DNA of 64,000 nucleotides from Antilocapra americana (taxonomy: Eukaryota; Chordata; Mammalia; Artiodactyla; Antilocapridae): positions 13,709,996-13,773,995 of the forward strand of contig ML662449.1 of the NCBI GenBank assembly GCA_007570785.1. Reading direction: 5' to 3'. A program made the position numbers and the translations under genes. Under the pieces are notes generated by a model that had not been told where the DNA came from, ran no database searches, and saw nothing but the letters and a program-made list of their open reading frames with translations. Positions 1 through 10,798 of the stretch are shown here, one piece after another; position 1 is the stretch's first letter; every line of letters starts with the position of its first letter.

Positions 1-1679
1 GACTGTGATGGACCCATCACTGATTTGAATTCTGATCAGTACCAGTATGTGAATGGTAAAAACAAACATTCTATTCGAAGATTGGACCCAGAGTATTGGA
101 AGACCATACTGAGTTGTATATATGTTTTCATAGTATTTGGATTTACATCTTTCATAATGGTTATTGTCCATGAGCGAGTGCCTGACATGCAGACCTATCC
201 ACCACTCCCAGATATATTCTTAGACAGTGTTCCTAGAATTCCATGGGCCTTTGCCATGACAGAAGTATGTGGCATGATTCTGTGCTATATTTGGCTCCTG
301 GTTCTTCTTCACAAGCACAGGTCCATACTTCTGCGAAGGCTTTGTAGTCTGATGGGCACTGTCTTCTTGCTTCGCTGCTTTACCATGTTTGTGACCTCCC
401 TCTCCGTGCCAGGACAGCACCGTCAGTGTACTGGAAAGGTGTATGGCAGTGTATGGGAGAAATTACACCGGGCCTTTGCCATTTGGAGTGGCTTTGGTAT
501 GACCCTAACTGGTGTTCACACTTGTGGAGATTACATGTTCAGTGGCCACACGGTTGTCCTAACCATGCTGAATTTCTTTGTCACTGAGTATACACCAAGA
601 AGCTGGAATTTCTTGCACACTTTATCCTGGGTTCTCAACCTCTTTGGAATCTTCTTCATTTTGGCTGCCCATGAACATTATTCCATTGATGTGTTTATTG
701 CCTTTTATATCACAACGAGACTCTTTTTGTACTACCATACTCTAGCCAATACCAGAGCATATCAGCAGAGTAAGAGAGCAAGAATTTGGTTTCCCATGTT
801 TTCTTTTTTTGAGTGCAATGTTAATGGTACAGTCCCAAATGAATATTGTTGGCCATTTTCAAAACCAGCAATAATGAAAAGACTAATTGGATGATGACTA
901 TCTTTGTAATGGGCTCATGACTAAAGATGCAGTCACTGTTGAAAGTAACTTTGTTTTCTCCCCCCAGGTTGTTCCTGAATGTCTTGCTTTTTTGCCTATG
1001 TGTTGACAAAGTTCCCTGTCCTGAGCAAGGCTGTGACCATAGCAAGCAAACAAGAACAATCAAGAGTCCTTACCTGTCTGTCGAACAGAAGTTTAGATGT
1101 TTTCTGCCCTTCTCTTTAGGCAGACTTAATATTATGGTTGAAGTCAGGCTCTTAGCTTTACCTTTTGAGTATTTGCCTATTGAACTTAAGCTAATCAACT
1201 TAAGCAGTTTGCTGGTTGAAAGATGTAAAAAGAAAAAAAAAGTTCTAGTAGGACTCTAGACAAGAAATATTGAGAAGAATACTAATAATTTTTTAGGCTC
1301 CTTATTTTCTTCAAAGGAAAAACCCCTACCCAATGAGCAGTACTTGTTCTTTGAACTAATCTCTGTCTTTCTAAAAAAGCACACATGTGGAAAAGGATCC
1401 ATTTTACTGACAAATTAATTTTTGCCTTCTAAACTGTCTGTAAGAAAACTATACTGAATATACCAGGATCCTTGAAACGAGAATGAAAGAGGCCATATAT
1501 AAGGTGTCAGAGTACAAATATAACACTGGCATTTTTCACCAAAATTAACAAAAGATTCAGTTCTATTTTGTTCTAAGGGTTTAGTATGATCATCAGTAAG
1601 TATTCATGAGGGAAAAAATGTCTGCATCCATAAAAATAAAATTGGCTTAATTTTAGTGACGAAAGTAAAAAAAAAAAAA
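1..1679 (+). pseudogene. SAMD8: Processed retrocopy of SAMD8 (SMSr), catalytic part with open reading frame, 3'UTR and poly(A)
   Basis: Frame 1 is open from base 1 to a TGA at 892-894 (297 sense codons) and reads as the C-terminal ~300 residues of SAMD8/SMSr, the ER-resident ceramide phosphoethanolamine synthase (415 residues in human). Present are the SMS-family core [15 protein letters not shown], the D3-like [10 protein letters not shown] and the D4-like HEHYSID. The expected catalytic triad is intact: His at 547-549, His at 676-678, Asp at 688-690. Several hydrophobic membrane segments remain. SAMD8 is a multi-exon gene, yet no intron interrupts this stretch. A ~770-base 3'UTR follows, with AATAAA at 1635-1640 and a run of 13 A at 1667-1679, 26 bases downstream: the hallmark of a reverse-transcribed mRNA. 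The SAM domain and true start lie left of the window; no ATG should be assumed at 25. One Leu seems to be missing from a Leu run near 300 (from memory of the human protein). It lies antisense in an EHBP1 intron. Identity is very likely; whether it is expressed is unknown. Confidence 0.9.
1635..1679 (+). terminator. Poly(A) signal and genomic poly(A) tract of the SAMD8 retrocopy
   Basis: AATAAA at 1635-1640 is followed after 26 bases by 13 consecutive A residues (1667-1679). That is normal cleavage-signal spacing for an mRNA, and it marks the 3' end of the retrocopied transcript. The next bases, AGATCTTTTTTG, belong to an antisense BovB fragment, so this is the insertion junction. Confidence 0.8.
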
Positions 1680-1759
1680 GATCTTTTTTGCATAGTTAGT
1701 TCTTCTGTGTATTTTTGCCACCTCTTAATATCTTCTGCTTCTGTTACATCCATACCATT
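1679..1759 (-). mobile_element. BovB LINE fragment (antisense)
   Basis: The reverse complement matches the BovB reverse-transcriptase-region segment seen in sense at about 25372-25470 of this window (the ATGGTATGG ... AACAGAAGCAGAAG ... AATACACAGAAG stretch). It starts exactly where the SAMD8 poly(A) ends, so the retrocopy probably landed inside a pre-existing antisense BovB. Confidence 0.7.
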
Positions 1760-1761
1760 CA

Positions 1762-1960
1762 GGTTCTCCTTAATTATCTATTTTATATATAGTATCAATA
1801 GTATATATTTGTCAATCTCAATTCCCAATTCATCCCCCCTCCCCCCTTGGTAGCCATAAGTTTGTTCTCTACATTTGTGTCTCTATTTCTGCTTTGCAAA
1901 TGAGTTCATCTGTATGATTTTTCTAGATGCTACATATAAACAATTCAGTTACCTTTAAAT
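1762..1960 (-). mobile_element. L1 LINE 3'-region fragment (antisense)
   Basis: The stretch around 1855-1935 (CATAAGTTTGTTCTCTACAT, then TTTGCAAATGAGTTCATCTG) is the reverse complement of a common mammalian L1 3' region. The edges are approximate. Confidence 0.6.
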
Positions 1961-4484
1961 GAAAGCAATATGTAAGGACAAAAGAGAAATATCTGAATGC
2001 AAAATCTTTTCAGATTTTCGTAAATTTTTCCCTGGTTTTTTACAGTTGCGTTTCCACAGTTTTTAACAACTCACTTCTATCAACTCTTTATAAGCATTTT
2101 AATAGTTTTTATGAAATAATTCTTCAAACTGATAGTTCACTGGCCTAGGAAATATCCAATTAAATTATATAATTACAACAACAGGCCAACAGCATTATAA
2201 GAGGTCTTGTAAGGGGTCAAAAACAACTTACAACTCACCTGGCAGAGGAGTGTGTAGAAGTATGTCAGAGAGTAGCCTACTAACCATGTTGACACATGTG
2301 GGATTAAAACCAGGATGTCTTATGGATCGAATAGAAAGTATAAGGTAATCCATGTAAATTAAGTAGAGATTGATGAGAAGAGTTTCTACTGTAATGACAT
2401 ATGAATCCTTCATATACTGTCACTAGAGTCTACTTTTTAAATTTTTCAATATAGTTAATGGATGCTACTGTAATTCCTCTCTTAAAAAGAATACTCCTTT
2501 AAGGATATTGAGTTTCACTAGATCATTCATTTACTCCTTCACCAAACATAAATGGAGCACCTACTGCACAGAAGGTGTTATATAAAAAAAGTTGTAATGG
2601 ATACAGAAATAAATGGAATAGAACTTCTCCCCTATTAAATTCACTTTGCCAAACAAGAGCCCTGTTAGCACCTCAGAAAACTGACCTAGGTTTTTCTGGA
2701 ACATAACACACATGCCCTTTTCTAGTCTATCTTCCAGGTGAGAATATACCACTTTCTTTTGTTTTGTTTTAGGTTTAATTATATAAACAATTCTTTCACA
2801 TTAAATAGTTATTTATGATGGTTGTCTTAAAGTATGTAAATTTAATTATGTTCTCTGTTAAGCTGATGCCTTTTAAAGAGGTTAGTCACAACATTCATGC
2901 TTTTTCTCATGAATTAAGAGTAAAACAATTTCGCCATACTTAAGAAACCTGGTAATTTTAACCTATGTAAGTAAATAATGGATACATTTAATATCTACCT
3001 TTTTCCATTTAAACTCTTAAAAAATATACATTATGCTATTCAAATAGGTCAAGTCTCATAAATGTCTCTTTAAAAAAAACTGCTGCAAAAACAGGTAAAA
3101 CTCAACAATAAAAAATCATAAATTCATCTAATAAACTGTTTGTTATTTCTTGCACTAGGTTCCTAGCAGTCATCATTATTATTGCTGGCACTATGATTGA
3201 TAACTGAGAAATTAATTGTGTGTTCCTCCTACATTCTGAATAATTTTACTTTACTTCAGATTAGCTCTTAAGCACCTAGATTCCCCTAAATTTTGACCAT
3301 CTCTTTAAATATGATGATTTTTGTTTTTTTTAACACCCACAGCTGAGAAATTAGGTTTCTACCAGAAAAGTTAATATCTTTCTTTACATAAAAGGGAGTT
3401 GAAACCACAATTCAAATCTCTTTCTTTCTTTCTAATCTAGCATAGGAAATGACTATTATAGCAACAAGAGTAGGGGGAAAGAACTGTTGTGCTAAAAAAG
3501 TTCAGAATAGGAAACTTGCAATAATTCTCCCATTCATTCCAGAAATAAAAATATACAGAAAATATTGAATATATATATGCCAATATTGACTTTTAAAGAA
3601 AGATATAAATTAGGAAGCTGTTAACTGATCCAAAATGACATGCTAGATAACTTTTAAATATTCCATTCCCCATGAACTTGAAAACAAAAAACTTGATCTA
3701 TAAAGATTATAATATTCAAAAATGTTTATAAAAAATATTCCTATTGATGGAAACAAAATTATGGACTTAGAAAATCCCTATGAAATGATTTAGTAGAAAC
3801 CTTTCATTTTATAGATGAAGAAATTAAGCCCTGGAAAATAATCTCAAGGTCATCAGCTTTGAAGGCACATTAGATTTATACACAGTTCTAACCAATCCAA
3901 AACTCATGTCTTCTCTACTCTAGGATATGGGAGAAAGGAAAATGGTTTTTTTTTCAAATAAGGAGGCAGAATGACAAAAAGTCAGAAAATCTTTCACCTA
4001 TTAAAAAGAATAATGATGCCTGGGAATTTCCACAAATGCAGTGTTCTCTCTGCAACACAACTCAGAGTAAGGTCTCCAAAGTTTTCTGATGACACAGGAA
4101 AATTTAATCTCCAGTCAATAGTTCAATTAAAATATGTTTTATAAAGTTTTTAAACTATATGAATAATAGTTAAAAGTCACCTATATTATTTTTTATTAGA
4201 TTTTTGTGAATCTAATTTAGCAATAAACACTAAGAGAGAAGAAATGCTAATGTATTTTATTTTCCATTTTCCTATTATGGCCATCCCTTCTTCAATCACT
4301 TTAGCAATAAATAGGTAAATCAGCTAAATAAGCTTCTGAGCTTATATATATTTTTCATAAAAAGGGTATAAACATACTCTTCAAATTTGAGAAACATATA
4401 CTCCAATATAGAAAGGATGATTCAAAATATAACTTTTTATCTCATGATCCATTTAAATCTCACTGTCTTAATTTTAGCATTTTT
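1961..4484. other. EHBP1 intron, mostly without recognised features
   Basis: This is AT-rich intronic sequence. A MIR-like stretch lies at about 3790-3925 (ATTTTATAGATGAAGAAATTAAG followed by a degraded tail). A weak ancient-repeat-like stretch lies near 2515-2600. No exon of EHBP1 or other gene was recognised on either strand. Confidence 0.5.
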
Positions 4485-4814
4485 CTGTGCTGTGCTTAGT
4501 CACTCAGTCATGTCCGACTCTCTGTGATCCCAGGGACTGTAGTCTGCCAGGCTCCTCTGCCCATAGGGATTCTCTAGACAAGAATACTGGAGTGGGTTGC
4601 CAAGCCCTCCTCCAGGGGATCTTCCCAACCCAGGGATTGAACCTAGATCTCCTGCATTACAGGCAGTTTCTTTACCATTTGAACCACCAGGGAAGCCCAA
4701 GAATACTATAGGTAGTCTGTCACTTCTCCTGGGGATCTTCCCGACACAGGAATCGAACTGGGGTCTCCTGCATTGCAGGCAGGTTCTTCATCAGCTGAGC
4801 TACCAAGGATGCCC
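4485..4814 (-). mobile_element. Bov-tA SINE with duplicated tRNA-like head
   Basis: An antisense Bov-tA: the tail signature TCACTCAGTCATGTCCGACT is at the left, and the tRNA-Glu-like head ends in ACCACCAGGGAAGCCC at about 4697. It runs directly into a second head copy at 4699-4814, which has its own B-box-like GAATCGAACTGGGGTCTCC and a terminal GATGCCC. The same architecture recurs at 30182, 48438 and 51254. Confidence 0.85.
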
Positions 4815-5549
4815 AGTATTCCTCTATTGACTTTTAAAATATTTTTATAAAATACGTAACACAGAACTTAAATGATTTTTCCCAAAACTCTATAGATTTG
4901 AATGTACTTTGCATCCAAACCTAATCTATGGCATATAGGTTTTTTTAAAACTTGTATCTTTCAGTAACAGCTTATAATCTATTTCTCAGAAATTTAGAAC
5001 TGCTGTGCCTCTATTCTAAGATTAATCAGATGCATAATAAGAACACCTTTCTAAACATAAATAAAGTTATTGTTTACATACTTCTACCATTAGTTACATC
5101 CCAAAATTAACAGGCTAATTCTTTAGTACATCAAGTTAACAGAGCTATATAACCGAGCCATAAATATTGAAAACTGTTAAAACCATCCACTGGAAAGAAG
5201 ATTTTTAACTCAATGAAAGCTAGATTTTTGAGGTTGTAACCAATTTCAAGAAATCTAACTTTGTTTGTTTTCAAAACCTCAATGTTACTCCAAGTACAGC
5301 GTTCAAACCTATCACTACAGAAAAGTCAGAATTGTTAACACATGTGAACCTTTAACACAATGACACCAGCTTGACATCCAACCACCAGAACTCCTTCCAG
5401 TGTGTTTGGACATGATCTCCCTCCCAAGCTCCCCAGATCTTTATGTCTAAAAATGGCCCAGCCACTGTTCGAAAAAGTGTAAGATTCTTTTACCACTAAA
5501 ATATAAAACAAAATCATTCACAGAAAGGAAGAACACGCTGTTTTATGTT
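4815..5549. other. EHBP1 intron, nothing recognised
   Basis: AT-rich intronic sequence ends at the left flank of the L1 insertion at 5550. I see no exon, repeat signature or RNA gene in it. Confidence 0.4.
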
Positions 5550-5564
5550 AAAAAAACTGTTACA

Positions 5565-7696
5565 GCAATACTCATATCAGATAAAGTAGACTTTAAAATA
5601 AAGGCAGTGAAAAGAGATAAAGATGGACATTACATAATGATCAAAGGATCAATCGAGGAAGAAGAAATGACAATTATAAATATTTATGCACCTAACATAG
5701 GAGCTCCACAATATGTAAGGCAAATGCTAACTAGTATGAAAGGGGAAATCAACAACAACACAATAATAGTGGGAGACTTTAATACACCACTCACACCAAT
5801 GGACAGATCAACTAGACAGAAAAGTAACAAGGAAATTCAAACTTTAAATGATACAATAGACCAACTAGACCTAATTGATATCTATAGGTCATTTCACCCC
5901 AAAACAAGGAATTTCACCTTTTTCTCAAGTGCACAAGGGACCTTCTCCAGGATAGATCACATCCTGGGCCATAAATCTAACCTTGATAAATTCAAAAATA
6001 TTGAAATCATCCCAAGCATCTTTTCTGACCACAATGCAGTGAGATTAGATATCAACTACAGGAGAAAACTTTTCAAAACTTCCAACATATGGAGGCTCAA
6101 CAACACACTGCTGAATAACCAACAAATCACAGAAGAAATCAAAAATGAAATTCAGTTATGCATGGAAACGAATGAAAATGAAAACACAACAGCCCAAAAC
6201 CTATGGGACACTGTGAAAGCAATGCTAAGGGGAAAGTTCATAGCAATAGAAGCTCACCTCAGGAAACAAGAGAAAAATCAAATAAATGACCTTACTTTAC
6301 ACCTAAAGCAACTAGAAAGGGAAAAGATGCAGAAGCCCAGGTCTAGTAGAAGGAAAGAAATCTTAAAGATCAGGGCAGAAATAAATGCAAAGGAAACAAA
6401 AGTGACCATAGCAAAAATCAACCAAGCCAAAAGCTGGTTCTTTGAGAAGATAAATAAAATTGACAAACCATTAGCCAGACTCATCAAGAAACAAAGGGAG
6501 AAGAACCAAATCAACAGAATTAGAAATGAAAACGGAGAGATCACAACAGAAAACACAGAAATACAAAGGATCATAAGAGACTATTATCAGCAACTATATG
6601 CAAATAAACTGGACAATTTGGATGAAATGGACAAATTCCTAGAAAAGTATAACTTTCCAAGACTAAACCAGGAAAAGATAGATAATATTAATAGACCCAT
6701 CACAAGCACGGAAATTGAAACCATAATCAGAAATCTTCCAAAAAACAAAAGCCCAGGACCAGATGGCTTCACAGCTGAATTCTACCAAAAATTTAGAGAA
6801 GAGCTAACACCTATTCTACTCAAACTCTTCCAGAAAATTGCAGACGAAGGTAAACTTCCAAACTCATTCTATGAGGCTACCATCACCCTAATTCCAAAAC
6901 CCGGCAAAGATGCCACAAAAAAAGAAAACTACAGGCCAATATCACTGATGAACTTAGATGCAAAAATCCTCAACAAAATTCTAGCAAATAGAATCCAACA
7001 ACACATCAAAAAGATCATACATCATGATCAAGTAGGCTTTATCCCAGGGATGCAAGGATTCTTCAATATTCGTAAATCGATCAATGTAATACACCACATT
7101 AACAAATTGAAAAATAAAAATCACATGATTATCTCAATAGATGCAGAGAAAGCCTTTGACAAAATTCAACATCCATTTATGATAAAAACCCTCCAAAAAG
7201 TAGGAATAGAAGGAACATACCTCAACATAATAAAAGCTATATATGACAAACCCACAGCAAACATTATCCTCAATGGTGAAAANNNNNNNNNNNNNNNNNN
7301 NNNNNNNNNNNNNNNNNNNNNNNNNNNNNNNNNNNNNNNNNNNNNNNNNNNNNNNNNNNNNNNNNNNNNNNNNNNNNNNNNNNNNNNNNNNNNNNNNNNN
7401 NNNNNNNNNNNNNNNNNNNNNNNNNNNNNNNNNNNNNNNNNNNNNNNNNNNNNNNNNNNNNNNNNNNNNNNNNNNNNNNNNNNNNNNNNNNNNNNNNNNN
7501 NNNNNNNNNNNNNNNNNNNNNNNNNNNNNNNNNNNNNNNNNNNNNNNNNNNNNNNNNNNNNNNNNNNNNNNNNNNNNNNNNNNNNNNNNNNNNNNNNNNN
7601 NNNNNNNNNNNNNNNNNNNNNNNNNNNNNNNNNNNNNNNNNNNNNNNNNNNNNNNNNNNNNNNNNNNNNNNNNNNNNNNNNNAAAAAAAATAAAAT
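5565..7696 (+). mobile_element. Young 5'-truncated L1 LINE, ORF2 endonuclease and partial reverse transcriptase, interrupted by an assembly gap
   Basis: The sequence right after the left duplication is in frame with L1 ORF2 from its first codon (5565, reading [13 protein letters not shown]) and stays open until the gap at 7283, about 570 codons. The apurinic-like endonuclease shows GDFNTPLT and SDHNAV. A linker follows, then reverse transcriptase with [35 protein letters not shown] and the motif-A stretch [13 protein letters not shown]1, the ORF2 start and the endonuclease N-terminus are absent (5' truncation). The FADD motif, the C-terminus and the 3'UTR would lie in or beyond the gap. An A-rich tail resumes at 7683. 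No stop or frameshift is visible, which indicates recent insertion. It is sense relative to the plus strand and antisense to EHBP1. Confidence 0.93.
7283..7682. other. Assembly gap of 400 N
   Basis: Exactly 400 undetermined bases lie inside the L1. ORF2 breaks off near the middle of the reverse transcriptase, and the A-tail resumes right after the gap, so a normal L1 would need roughly 2 kb or more here. Confidence 0.98.
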
Positions 7697-7749
7697 AAAA
7701 AACTGTTACAAATATATTTTAGAACTGTAATAATGATCATGATAATGAT

Positions 7750-7905
7750 GTCAATGACAATGATAAAAGCTAACATTCATTGAAATTATTTAATCATCAC
7801 AACCCTATAAATTGATTGCTAAGAAGTTAAGAAACTTACCACAAACACAGAGCTTATAAATGGAAGATATAGGGCTTGCAATCTGTCTCCCAGACTTCAG
7901 AACCC
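7750..7905 (+). repeat. MIR SINE fossil
   Basis: The stretch AAAAGCTAACATTCATTGA, then a degraded core (TTTAATCATCACAACCCTAT), then TTAAGAAACTTACCACA and a terminal AGACTTCAGAACCCACA, follows the order of MIR. It is heavily diverged. Confidence 0.7.
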
Positions 7906-8287
7906 ACATATAGTTTCATTGCCTGTCTTCCCTAATCTCCAAACAATAAAGATTCATTAAACAACTATGATCTTCCTGCAAGTCACCTGGGACTCCATCA
8001 CAAAATGTAAACTAATTGAAAATGATTATTAAAGTACTACTTAAGAATCCCTCAACCCAAAGAGTTAAAGCATACACTTTGTTTTCAAATATTTCTAAGA
8101 TCATTCATAATTTCGTTCAACAAACAAAAGAGCATTTATGTTATGTGAGAAGCACCATGTCAGATGCTAAATAGATAAAAAGATGAATAAGACGCGATCC
8201 TTCCCTCAAACTCCCAACAGAATACATAAAGCATATACATAATTCAGTATCGATGAGTAGTTTTACTTGTATGTTTTTAACAAAAAT

Positions 8288-8369
8288 ATTGGATTGGCCA
8301 AAAAGTTCATTTGGGTTTTTCCACAACATCTTACATAAAAAACTGAAGGAAATTTTTGGCTGACTCAAT
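8288..8369. mobile_element. Mariner-type MITE with inverted terminal repeats
   Basis: It opens with TTGGATTGGCCAAAAAGTTC, a ruminant mariner terminal sequence, and closes with the imperfect inverted copy (AAATTTTTGGCTGACTCAAT). The element is nearly all terminal repeat, has no transposase, and is non-autonomous and decayed. Confidence 0.75.
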
Positions 8370-8528
8370 GTTCACAAATAATTCTGTTACTGGTTATTTC
8401 ACTTAAAAAATTCTAAAAGCTACAAATGACTAATTTTTTATAAGGCAACATTTCTTCTACCACCAAAATGCCCCTTAGTAATGTATATAGTTAAAAATAT
8501 GAAAGGTGACAATTTATAATTAGCTTAC

Positions 8529-8582
8529 ATTTTCTATGACAAATGTCCACTCTTTATCTTCAAATTCCTCTGCATGAGGATC
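8529..8582 (-). CDS. EHBP1: EHBP1 coding exon, residues 87-104
   Basis: Read on the minus strand, the acceptor TTTTGTTACAG precedes GATCCTCATGC and the donor GTAAGC follows GAAAAT. The 54 bases give 18 codons, DPHAEEFEDKEWTFVIEN, matching the NT-C2 domain of EHBP1 immediately after the ...TVTLFK exon at 14061-14156. Intron phases are 0 on both sides. The protein links EHD-family endocytic ATPases and Rab8/Rab10 to actin, and the C2 domain is the membrane-binding N-terminus. The next exon (ESPSGRRKAL... in the known protein) was not found to the left, so it lies outside the window or, less likely, in the 400-N gap. Confidence 0.93.
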
Positions 8583-8849
8583 CTGTAACAAAAGCAAAAT
8601 ATAAAGTTGAAATACATTTTTTTAATCCAGTCAATTCAATTAGGAAAAAACAAACAGCCTTGATTTTAGCTTTTATCAACTTTTTAAAAAGGGAGAGGAA
8701 GAATGGGCTGCTTTTAAGAAACTTTCATAATTTATCTAAATTTAAAACATTATTTTTATTAAGAAATTCTCAATCTTACTTAGGTTAATACATATCATCA
8801 TTTTCCATCATTACATAAAACAAGACAAAAGGAAACCATAAAAATATTT

Positions 8850-9175
8850 TATGACAGAGGTTATAAATGGAATCTAAAAAAGTGGTACAAATGAACCTAT
8901 TTACAAAACAGAAATAGAGTCAAAGATGTAGAAAACAAACTTACAGTTACCAAGGGGAAAAAGAGGGGAGGGATAAGAGATTCACACACACACACTACCA
9001 TATATAAAACAGATAACTAATAAGCACAGGTAGCTCTACTTAGTACTCTATAATGGTCTATATAGGAACAGAATCTAAAAGAGTGACTTCACATATGACT
9101 GATTCACTTTGCTGTACAGCAGAAACTAACACAACAGTGTAAATAATCTATACCTCAATAAAAATTAATTTAAAA
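8850..9175 (+). mobile_element. L1 LINE 3' end
   Basis: Sequence typical of ruminant L1 3'UTR: GAGTCAAAGATGTAGAAAAC, then TTACCAAGGGGAAAAAGAGG, CTGATTCACTTTGCTGTACA, and a terminal ACCTCAATAAAAATTAATTT with an A-rich tail. Confidence 0.8.
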
Positions 9176-9230
9176 AAGAAACCCAGGGACAGATAACTTA
9201 GTGAGTGAACTATTAAGAAGTGCTTTCTGT

Positions 9231-9294
9231 GCAGTGTTCAGTCACTCAGTCATGTCTGACTCTCTGACCCCATGGACTGTAGCCCACCCGGCTC
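9231..9294 (-). mobile_element. Truncated Bov-tA SINE
   Basis: Only the tail portion is present (TTCAGTCACTCAGTCATGTC, then CCCATGGACTGTAGCCCAC); the tRNA-like head is missing. Confidence 0.75.
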
Positions 9295-10747
9295 ATTTAT
9301 TAAGATACTGAAATCCTTATTTTTATACCTTTAAGTATTTTGAACTCAAAGTATTACTTGAGGCAAGGTTTTCTTGGTGCAGAGGTTACATATTATAAAC
9401 ATCTGGAATTTCAAAGTACCGCAAAGAAGTTCATAACCTATACAAAATGACAAATCTGACATTGATACCCTCATCTGCCCTCTATCATGAGAGGCTTGAG
9501 AAAGGGTAACAGATCCTAGAACCAAATGCAGCTTTTTTCTAAATGAGTCACACTTTAACCAAGTATTTGACAAATATTTATTGGCTACTTATTATATAAG
9601 GAATTATATAACTATAATTATATATAAGAGGCGTTGTATGGATTCAAACATAGTGGTACTTGCTTTCAAAGACAAGCACAACTAATCTAAATACATAGAT
9701 GATGAGTGAAATACATGGTTTTACTAGAGATTAGAAGACAATACATTTCTTAGAGGAAAGAACAGGAAAAGCTAACAAGTGAGGAAGCATTTAGACTAGG
9801 TGGGATTATATAGGATTTCCACAGACACTAGAATAAGAAAAGGTGAAAGGCAACAGATTTTAGGACATAAAAGGAAAAACAGTGGGGTAGCATCGTAAGT
9901 GCATTTAACTCATTCAAGTTCAACTTCATGTTTTAGAGGTGGGGAAGGATGGAAGTACTAAGAGTGAGAGTATGTGCAAATAGATGCTATTCCCCTACTG
10001 TGTCTCATGGACCACATGCTTCTCATAGGGAAGCTCCTTATTCATGACTGATTCCACTATAGTCTATTACTAACCTTCAGTTTCTACTGCCACAGTTGAG
10101 TTTGGGTCCTCATCACTTTGTGCCTAGGCTACTTGAAGATAAAAGTAACTGCAGCACTCTCAGTCTCTCGGCTCTCCAATTAATCTTGTACACAGATTAA
10201 TTCTCCTAAACCACAGTTCTGACCATGTAAGTACCAACTAAGAGTTTTTTAATGATCCCTATAAACCTATGGGATAAATTTCAGACTCCTTCATTATTTC
10301 ATTTTTGATTATTTTTCTACCTTAAAAGTATGGTGACTAGCTGATTCTGAGCTGTCTTGAGGCAACTATGACAAATCCACACAGTGTAAATCCACACAGA
10401 TAGTATAAAGACCTGCCAAAAAGGAGTTTATTTGGTGGTGATGGGCAGGGGCAGGCAGGAAAGGGTAGAAAGGAAAAAGAGGTAGAGAACTCTACTTGAT
10501 ACTTATTTCCCCATCCTGGCCCTGCCCAGGTTTGTGGAGGTTTATGGAGAATGATTACTGTAAATAAAGGTTAAAGGATTTTTTTAATGAGAGATTTAGG
10601 ACCCAAACAGTGCTACTTTAGAGACCAAGTAATAGTGTGACACAATGCTTAGGAAAAAGATATATTACTACCCTTCCTGCTTGCCCCTTACCCACACCAC
10701 TGTTGAAGAATGCAGCCTAGCTCTAGTGTAACTTTTATAATTAATAG

Positions 10748-10750
<3 letters not shown>
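9295..10750. other. EHBP1 intron, nothing firm
   Basis: Unique-looking AT-rich sequence. A short direct repeat AAATCCACACAG occurs twice at 10372-10398. No exon was recognised. Confidence 0.4.

Positions 10751-10797
<47 letters not shown>
10751..10797 (+). repeat. (TG)n microsatellite
   Basis: About 23 uninterrupted TG dinucleotides abut the tail of the antisense Bov-tA that follows. Such (CA)n tracts commonly grow from Bov-tA 3' tails. It is likely polymorphic. Confidence 0.95.

Positions 10798-10798
<1 letters not shown>

Larger units (their letters stand above)
5551..7710. repeat. 14-bp target-site duplication flanking the young L1
   Basis: AAAAAACTGTTACA occurs at 5551-5564 and again at 7697-7710. 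The left copy follows TT, so the nick resembles the L1 endonuclease preference TT/AAAA. It fixes both boundaries of the L1 insertion despite the assembly gap inside. Confidence 0.9.

Noticed and set aside
25..894. A 289-residue protein starting at base 25
   Set aside because: Base 25 is TTG; the SAMD8 frame is open to base 1 and continues out of the window. The true start is upstream.
4600..4700. tRNA-Glu-like sequences in many places
   Set aside because: They are heads of Bov-tA and CHR SINEs, followed by SINE bodies, not free tRNA genes.
7243..7776. Long frames across 7283-7682 on both strands
   Set aside because: They run through undetermined bases and are artefacts of the gap.
1..8528. 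The next EHBP1 exon (ESPSGRRKAL...) in the left part
   Set aside because: No matching coding stretch was found on the minus strand; it probably lies beyond the left edge.
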